From: Nitrococcus sp. | GTDB taxonomy: Bacteria; Pseudomonadota; Gammaproteobacteria; Nitrococcales; Nitrococcaceae | DNA: 9,058 nucleotides | NCBI GenBank assembly: GCA_030452365.1 | Contig: JAKDMK010000066.1 | Coordinates: forward strand, 1 to 9,058 | Reading direction: 5' to 3' | In this document: piece after piece, positions 4,694 to 9,058 of the stretch | How positions within the stretch are numbered: position 1 is the stretch's first letter | Layout of the letters: the number at the start of each line of letters is the position of its first letter | Translations under genes and position numbers: made by a program | Notes under the pieces: generated by a model | Database searches by the model: none | The model's input: only the letters and a program-made list of their open reading frames with translations | What the model was told of the DNA's origin: nothing

Positions 4694-7372
4694 ATGGCAG
4701 CAAAACTGAAACCCGCCCCTATGGCGGGGGATGCCGACCCCCAAGAGACCCAAGAATGGATCGAGGCGCTCGAAGGCGTACTTGAGTATGAAGGGCCTGA
4801 GCGCGCGCACGTCCTGCTGGAGGCGCTGGTTGATGAGTCGCGCCGGCGGGGTACGCAGCTCCCGTTCAAAGCTACTACGGCTTACCAGAATACGCTGGTG
4901 CCGCAGATGGAGGAGCGCTCGCCTGGCGATGCCGCGTTGGAATGGCGCATACGCTCGCTGATTCGCTGGAATGCCATGGCCATGGTCGTGAAGGCAAACC
5001 GCGAGCGCGAGGGCATCGGTGGCCACATCGCCAGCTTCGCTTCCAGCGCGACACTCTACGACGTCGGCTTCAATCACTTCTGGCATGCTCCCAGCAAGGA
5101 TCATGGCGGTGATCTGATCCTTTTTCAGGGTCACTCCGCACCCGGAGTCTATGCGCGGGCTTTCCTGGAGGGCCGCATTAGCGAGGAGCAGCTCAACAAT
5201 TTCCGCGCCGATTGCCATCCCAACGGGCTCTCCTCCTATCCCCACCCGTGGCTGATGCCCGACTTCTGGCAGTTTCCCACGGTCTCCATGGGCTTAGGCC
5301 CGATCATGGGCGTCTATCAAGCGCGCTTCATGAAGTACCTGCACAACCGCGGCATTGCCAACACCGACGGGCGCAAGGTCTGGGTATTCTGCGGCGACGG
5401 CGAGATGGACGAGCCCGAATCCCTCGGTGCGACTGGGTTGGCGGCGCGTGAGGAGCTCGATAACCTCATATTTGTGGTCAACTGCAACCTGCAGCGCCTC
5501 GATGGTCCGGTGCGCGGCAACGGCAAGATCATCCAGGAGCTCGAGGGCGAGTTTCGCGGCGCCGGTTGGAACGTGATCAAGCTCATCTGGGGTTCCTACT
5601 GGGATCCGCTGCTTGCGCGCGACACCAAGGGATTGCTGCGCCAGCGCATGGATGAGTGCGTCGACGGCGAGTATCAGAACTGCAAGGCCAAGGGCGGGGC
5701 CTACACGCGCGAGCATTTTTTCGGCAAGTACGCCGAACTGCGCGAGATGGTCGCCAACATGACCGACGAGGATATCTACCGCCTCAATCGCGGTGGACAC
5801 GATCCGCACAAGGTCTACGCGGCGTATGCCGCGGCGGTAAAACACAAGGGACAGCCCACCGTCATCCTGGCCAAGACGGTCAAAGGCTATGGCATGGGTG
5901 AGGCCGGCGAAGGCCAGAATATCACCCACCAACAAAAGAAGATGGCCGAGAAGGCGCTCAGGCAATTCCGCGACCGCTTCAATATTCCCATTCCGGATGA
6001 CCAGGTCGCCGACGCACCCTTCTACAAGCCGGACGAGAACAGTCCCGAGGCCAAGTACCTGCATGAGCGCCGCCAGGCTTTGGGCGGTTACCTACCGGCC
6101 CGCCACGTCACGGCCAAGGCGCTGGAGATTCCGGATCTGGCGGCCTTCGACGTGCTGCTCAAGGACAGTGGCGAGCGCGAGATGTCCACGACCATGGCCT
6201 ATGTCCGCATTCTGGCCATTCTCGCGCGTGACAAGAAGCTGGCACGCTACCTGGTTCCAATCGTGCCCGATGAGGCGCGCACCTTCGGCATGGAAGGCCT
6301 ATTCCGGCAGATGGCCATTTACTCGCCGAAAGGTCAGCTCTACGAACCGCAGGATGCCGATCAGCTCATGTACTACCGGGAGGATCGCAAGGGCCAGATA
6401 CTCCAGGAGGGCATCACCGAGGCCGGATCGACCGCTTCATGGATGGCCGCGGGTACCTCGTATGCCAATCACGGCATAGAGATGATCCCCTTCTTCGCCG
6501 TTTATTCCATGTTCGGCTTCCAGCGCGTGGGCGATTTGCTCTGGGCGGCCGGCGACATGCAAGTCAAGGGCTACATCTTGGGCGGCACCGCCGGGCGCAC
6601 CACGCTCAATGGCGAGGGCTTGCAGCACCAAGATGGCCACAGTCACTTGGCCGCCTCGACCATCCCGAATTGCATTGCCTATGATCCGACCTTCGCCTAT
6701 GAGCTCGCCGTCATCATCCACGATGGCCTCAAGCGAATGTACCAGCACCAGGAGAAGCTCTTCTACTACATCACCATAATGAACGAGAACTACCACCAGC
6801 CGGCCATGCCCGAAGGCGCCGAAGAGGGGATCCGGCGCGGGATGTATCTCTTCCGCGACGGCGGCGAGGCGAAGCTCAAGGTACAGCTTATGGGCTCGGG
6901 GACGATATTCCGCGAGGTCATCGCCGCCGCCGATCTGCTCAAGGTCGACTGGGATATCGCTGCCGACCTCTGGAGCTGCACCTCGTTTACAGAGCTGAGT
7001 CGGGATGGCATCGCTGCCGAGCGCTGGAACAGGCTTCACCCGCTTGCGGGCACGCCCCGCAAGCCGTTCGTCGCCCACTGCCTCGAAGGTCGCAAAGGCC
7101 CCGCGGTGGCTTCGACGGACTACATGCGGACCTTTGCCGATCAGATCCGGCCGTACGTGGAGCGACGTTATGTGACGCTGGGGACAGACGGCTTCGGCCG
7201 CTCGGATACGCGGGAGAACTTGCGCGGGTTCTTCGAGGTGGACCGCTACCATGTGACCGTGGCCGCGCTCAAGGCATTGGCAGACGAGGGTCAGATCCCA
7301 CAGCAGCAGGTGGCCAAGGCCATCGAGCAGTACGGGATCAATCCGGAGCAACCGAACCCGGCTACCGTATAG
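4694..7372 (+). CDS. aceE: Pyruvate dehydrogenase E1 component, homodimeric type
   Basis: This is a full-length 892-residue E1 (E. coli AceE is about 887). It decarboxylates pyruvate with thiamine diphosphate and passes the acetyl group to the lipoyl arm of E2, linking glycolysis to the TCA cycle in the cytoplasm. The ThDP/Mg motif is intact: GDGEMDEPES (234-243) followed by NCNLQRLDGPV (263-273). The active-site loop has NITHQQKKM with His412, and QEGITEAGSTASW (571-583) holds the conserved Glu region. GRTTLNGEGLQHQDGHSH, near residue 640, and NENYHQPAMPEGAEEGIRRG, near 700, are family signatures. Helices at 20-50 match the N-terminal E2-docking region. It is followed by aceF after 76 bases on the same strand. 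No damage or unusual residue is seen. Confidence 0.98.
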   Translation: MAAKLKPAPMAGDADPQETQEWIEALEGVLEYEGPERAHVLLEALVDESRRRGTQLPFKATTAYQNTLVPQMEERSPGDAALEWRIRSLIRWNAMAMVVKANREREGIGGHIASFASSATLYDVGFNHFWHAPSKDHGGDLILFQGHSAPGVYARAFLEGRISEEQLNNFRADCHPNGLSSYPHPWLMPDFWQFPTVSMGLGPIMGVYQARFMKYLHNRGIANTDGRKVWVFCGDGEMDEPESLGATGLAAREELDNLIFVVNCNLQRLDGPVRGNGKIIQELEGEFRGAGWNVIKLIWGSYWDPLLARDTKGLLRQRMDECVDGEYQNCKAKGGAYTREHFFGKYAELREMVANMTDEDIYRLNRGGHDPHKVYAAYAAAVKHKGQPTVILAKTVKGYGMGEAGEGQNITHQQKKMAEKALRQFRDRFNIPIPDDQVADAPFYKPDENSPEAKYLHERRQALGGYLPARHVTAKALEIPDLAAFDVLLKDSGEREMSTTMAYVRILAILARDKKLARYLVPIVPDEARTFGMEGLFRQMAIYSPKGQLYEPQDADQLMYYREDRKGQILQEGITEAGSTASWMAAGTSYANHGIEMIPFFAVYSMFGFQRVGDLLWAAGDMQVKGYILGGTAGRTTLNGEGLQHQDGHSHLAASTIPNCIAYDPTFAYELAVIIHDGLKRMYQHQEKLFYYITIMNENYHQPAMPEGAEEGIRRGMYLFRDGGEAKLKVQLMGSGTIFREVIAAADLLKVDWDIAADLWSCTSFTELSRDGIAAERWNRLHPLAGTPRKPFVAHCLEGRKGPAVASTDYMRTFADQIRPYVERRYVTLGTDGFGRSDTRENLRGFFEVDRYHVTVAALKALADEGQIPQQQVAKAIEQYGINPEQPNPATV

Positions 7373-7389
7373 TCCCACCGCTATGGGGC

Positions 7390-7406
7390 GGGCAGATGTC
7401 CTGCCC
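7390..7406 (+). other. Small hairpin in the aceE-aceF spacer
   Basis: GGGCAG (7390-7395) and CTGCCC (7401-7406) form a 6-bp stem with a 5-base loop. It has no T-run, so it is more likely an mRNA processing or stability element between the two cistrons than a full terminator. Confidence 0.3.
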
Positions 7407-7436
7407 CTAAGTGTTCGTGTGCCCAATCGCGCAAGT

Positions 7437-7443
7437 GGAGGAG
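7437..7443 (+). promoter_or_regulatory. Strong ribosome binding site fixing the aceF start at GTG 7449
   Basis: GGAGGAG at 7437-7443 is 5 bases from GTG 7449. The alternative in-frame ATG at 7383 has no such site and would add 22 residues before the lipoyl domain, so the GTG is preferred. Confidence 0.75.
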
Positions 7444-7448
7444 TGTCC

Positions 7449-8813
7449 GTGGCAAGCGTCAAGGAGATCAAGGTGCCGAACATCGGCGACTTCGGCGACG
7501 TCGATGTCATCGAGGTATTGGCCAAGCCGGGTGACCGGATCAATGCGGAAGACTCCCTGATCACACTCGAGAGCGACAAAGCCACCATGGAGGTGCCAAG
7601 CCCCGAGGGCGGCATTGTCAAAGATGTGCTGGTCAAGGTCGGAGACAAGGTCTCCGAAGGAATCCCGATACTCACCCTAGAGACCGCGCCGGCGGCGGGC
7701 TCGGAACAGCAGCAACCGGTGAGCGAGCCGGCCGCGAGGCGGGCGAGCGCTGAGCAGGCCGAGGCTGAACCTGAACCTGAACCTGATCCCGAGGTTGAAC
7801 GGGAACCCGAGGCCGAGCAGCCGGCGCAACCGTCGGCGCAAATGCATAATCTTGCAAGCGATGATCATCCCATCACGGCACCGATTCAGACGCAGCAACG
7901 GCGGTTAGCGCACGCAAGCCCGTCGGCGCGGCGTTTTGCCCGCGAGCTGGGGGTGAAGCTTTATTTGGTCAAAGGCACCGGGCCCAAGGGTCGAATCACG
8001 CGGGAGAACATTCAGGGCTTCGTCAAGCGCACCTTCGACAGTGGCACCGTGGCTGGAGATTCGGCCAAGGCGCCGGAGGGCATCCCGCGGGTGGAGATTC
8101 CCGATTTCAGCCAATTCGGTGAAATCGAGCGCCGCGAGCTCTCGCGCATCCAAAAGCTCTCCGGCGCGCATCTGCACAAGTGCTGGCTGAACGTTCCCCA
8201 CGTCACCCAGTTCGACGAGGCGGATATCACGCAACTGGAGCAGTTTCGTCAATCCATGAAGGACGAGGCGGAGCGCCGCGGCGCGCGCCTGACGCTGCTC
8301 GCCTTTATGATCAAAGCCTGTGTCGCCGCGCTCAAGGAGTATCCCCATTTCAACAGTTCGTTGAGTGCCGAGGGGGACGCGCTTTTTCTCAAGCGTTACT
8401 ACCATATCGGCGTCGCCGTGGACACGCGCGCCGGGCTGATGGTTCCTGTTATCAGGGAAGCGGATAAAAAGGGTCTGTTTGAGCTTGCCGCAGCGCTCGC
8501 AGCGCTGTCTCAGAAAGCCCGCGACGGTAAGCTCTCCCCCACCGACCTGCAGGGCGGCTGCTTTAGCATCTCCAGCCTGGGCGGCATCGGTGGCACCGCA
8601 TTCACGCCCATTGTCAATAGCCCCGAGGTTGCGATACTCGGCGTCTCCCGCGCCGTGATGAAGCCGCTGTGGCAGGACGGCGAGTTCGTGCCGCGCCTGA
8701 TGCTGCCGCTATCGTTATCCTACGATCACCGGGTCATTGACGGTGCTCAGGCGGCGCGGTTCATCCGCTTTTTGTCACAAGCCTTGGAAGATCTGCGCCG
8801 CCTGCTGCTGTAG
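7449..8813 (+). CDS. aceF: Pyruvate dehydrogenase E2, dihydrolipoyl acetyltransferase
   Basis: The protein is 454 residues from GTG 7449. It has one N-terminal lipoyl domain (about 4-79) with lipoylated Lys44 in ESDKATMEVPS, a flexible acidic linker (about 80-150), a peripheral subunit-binding domain (about 155-192; ASPSARRFARELGV, then GTGPKGRITRENI), and a catalytic domain (about 215-454) ending in the acetyl-CoA transferase motif DHRVIDG, with His427 and Asp431. It moves the acetyl group from E1-loaded lipoyl to CoA and forms the core of the complex. E. coli AceF has three lipoyl domains; this single-lipoyl form is common elsewhere. The linker is Glu-Pro rich rather than Ala-Pro rich. Pairing with homodimeric AceE upstream makes pyruvate, rather than 2-oxoglutarate or branched-chain acids, the likely substrate. 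No E3 (lpd) gene follows within the window. Confidence 0.96.
   Translation: MASVKEIKVPNIGDFGDVDVIEVLAKPGDRINAEDSLITLESDKATMEVPSPEGGIVKDVLVKVGDKVSEGIPILTLETAPAAGSEQQQPVSEPAARRASAEQAEAEPEPEPDPEVEREPEAEQPAQPSAQMHNLASDDHPITAPIQTQQRRLAHASPSARRFARELGVKLYLVKGTGPKGRITRENIQGFVKRTFDSGTVAGDSAKAPEGIPRVEIPDFSQFGEIERRELSRIQKLSGAHLHKCWLNVPHVTQFDEADITQLEQFRQSMKDEAERRGARLTLLAFMIKACVAALKEYPHFNSSLSAEGDALFLKRYYHIGVAVDTRAGLMVPVIREADKKGLFELAAALAALSQKARDGKLSPTDLQGGCFSISSLGGIGGTAFTPIVNSPEVAILGVSRAVMKPLWQDGEFVPRLMLPLSLSYDHRVIDGAQAARFIRFLSQALEDLRRLLL
7765..7788 (+). repeat. Hexanucleotide tandem repeat in the aceF linker
   Basis: Three exact CTGAAC copies (7765-7782) are followed by CTGATC (7783-7788). Read in frame they encode alternating Glu-Pro/Asp-Pro residues in the interdomain linker. 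Six-base units keep the frame, so copy number could vary between strains. Confidence 0.7.
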
Positions 8814-8970
8814 CCGCAAGGCACGGTCCAACCACCTGGCCAATGCCCTATGCGGCAGCAGCGTTCTCGGCATGATGCCGCGCGGGCCCCAGGAACGGCT
8901 CACCGCCCGACGTCTAATAAATAAGTTGGGGATCTGAATGGCACTTACTTAATCTGTAACTACTCACTCC
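8814..8970. other. Gene-free region after aceF
   Basis: No supportable gene is seen. GCCGCA at 8813-8818 can pair with TGCGGC at 8851-8856, and CGGCAT (8868-8873) with ATGCCG (8875-8880) form a 13-base palindrome. No T-run terminator is found. The dihydrolipoamide dehydrogenase gene often found next to aceF is absent here. Confidence 0.4.
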
Positions 8971-8971
8971 A

Positions 8972-9058
8972 CTTCCGCGCAGGATACCTTTTCCGTACTG
9001 TCATTCTGCGCGGAGCCGCCAGGCGGAGTCGCAGAATCTAGTCGCTGGATCCTGCGAC
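8972..9058. repeat. Dispersed-repeat-like palindrome, truncated by the window end
   Basis: ATTCTGCG (9003-9010) and CGCAGAAT (9030-9037) form an 8-bp stem around a GC-rich core (CCGCC/GGCGG). CGCAGGAT (8978-8985) is inverted relative to ATCCTGCG (9049-9056), so the second stem encloses or follows the first. TGTCATTCTGCG plus GTCGCAGAAT plus GGATCCTGCGAC resembles, from memory, intergenic repeats scattered in some proteobacterial genomes. The unit probably continues past base 9058. Confidence 0.55.

Noticed and set aside
7383..7448. Upstream ATG extension of aceF by 22 residues
   Set aside because: No ribosome binding site precedes 7383, while GTG 7449 has an excellent one and matches the usual lipoyl-domain start.
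6437..7675. 412-codon open frame on the minus strand opposite the end of aceE and start of aceF
   Set aside because: It spans two well-supported genes and the intercistronic gap in antisense, with no family similarity; a codon-bias shadow. The 5294-6064 minus-strand frame is rejected for the same reason.
8737..8937. 66-codon frame overlapping the end of aceF
   Set aside because: It begins inside aceF in another frame and shows no domain or ribosome binding site.

Overview
This window looks like chromosomal DNA from a GC-rich proteobacterium, most likely a gammaproteobacterium. That is inferred from the homodimeric-type pyruvate dehydrogenase E1 paired with a lipoyl E2, a RhlE-type DEAD-box helicase, a bacterial RIO1-like kinase, and a RAYT-type repeat element with GGGTCAA ends. 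No rRNA, tRNA or CRISPR array is visible, and the genus cannot be fixed from sequence alone.

Layout, left to right. (1) 1-975: a two-gene toxin-antitoxin operon of the MNT/HEPN class (type VII), with the nucleotidyltransferase antitoxin mntA first and the HEPN RNase toxin hepT overlapping it by 13 bases. A TATACT box places the predicted transcription start on the A of the mntA ATG, so the message may be leaderless. (2) 976-1504: a gene-free stretch full of short hairpins, some mutually exclusive, followed by two closely spaced palindromes. (3) 1505-1732: a 75-codon ORF whose first ~20 residues look like the start of an integron-type tyrosine recombinase and then lose similarity; it runs into the start of the next gene. 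(4) 1710-2573: a RIO1-family kinase, convergent across a hairpin-rich 50-base gap with rhlE (2624-3907, minus strand). (5) 3908-4693: an intergenic region holding a 396-bp non-autonomous mobile element (4151-4546) with imperfect 26-bp inverted repeats and a gutted, frameshifted RAYT transposase remnant. (6) 4694-8813: aceE and aceF, the E1 and E2 components of pyruvate dehydrogenase, as a tandem operon. (7) 8814-9058: no gene; the end of the window carries a GC-rich dispersed-repeat-like palindrome cut by the window edge.

How the parts relate. The only tightly coupled sets are mntA-hepT (antitoxin modifying toxin) and aceE-aceF (pyruvate decarboxylation and acetyl transfer to CoA). The RIO1 and RhlE genes both suggest RNA or ribosome biology but are convergent and not co-transcribed. 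Region 1-1732 has the mark of an accessory or decayed mobile segment (toxin-antitoxin pair, recombinase stub, dense palindromes) beside housekeeping genes. I found no clearly new defence or biosynthetic system. The most notable items are the decayed RAYT/MITE element upstream of aceE, the leaderless TA promoter, and the unexplained hairpin array before the recombinase stub.
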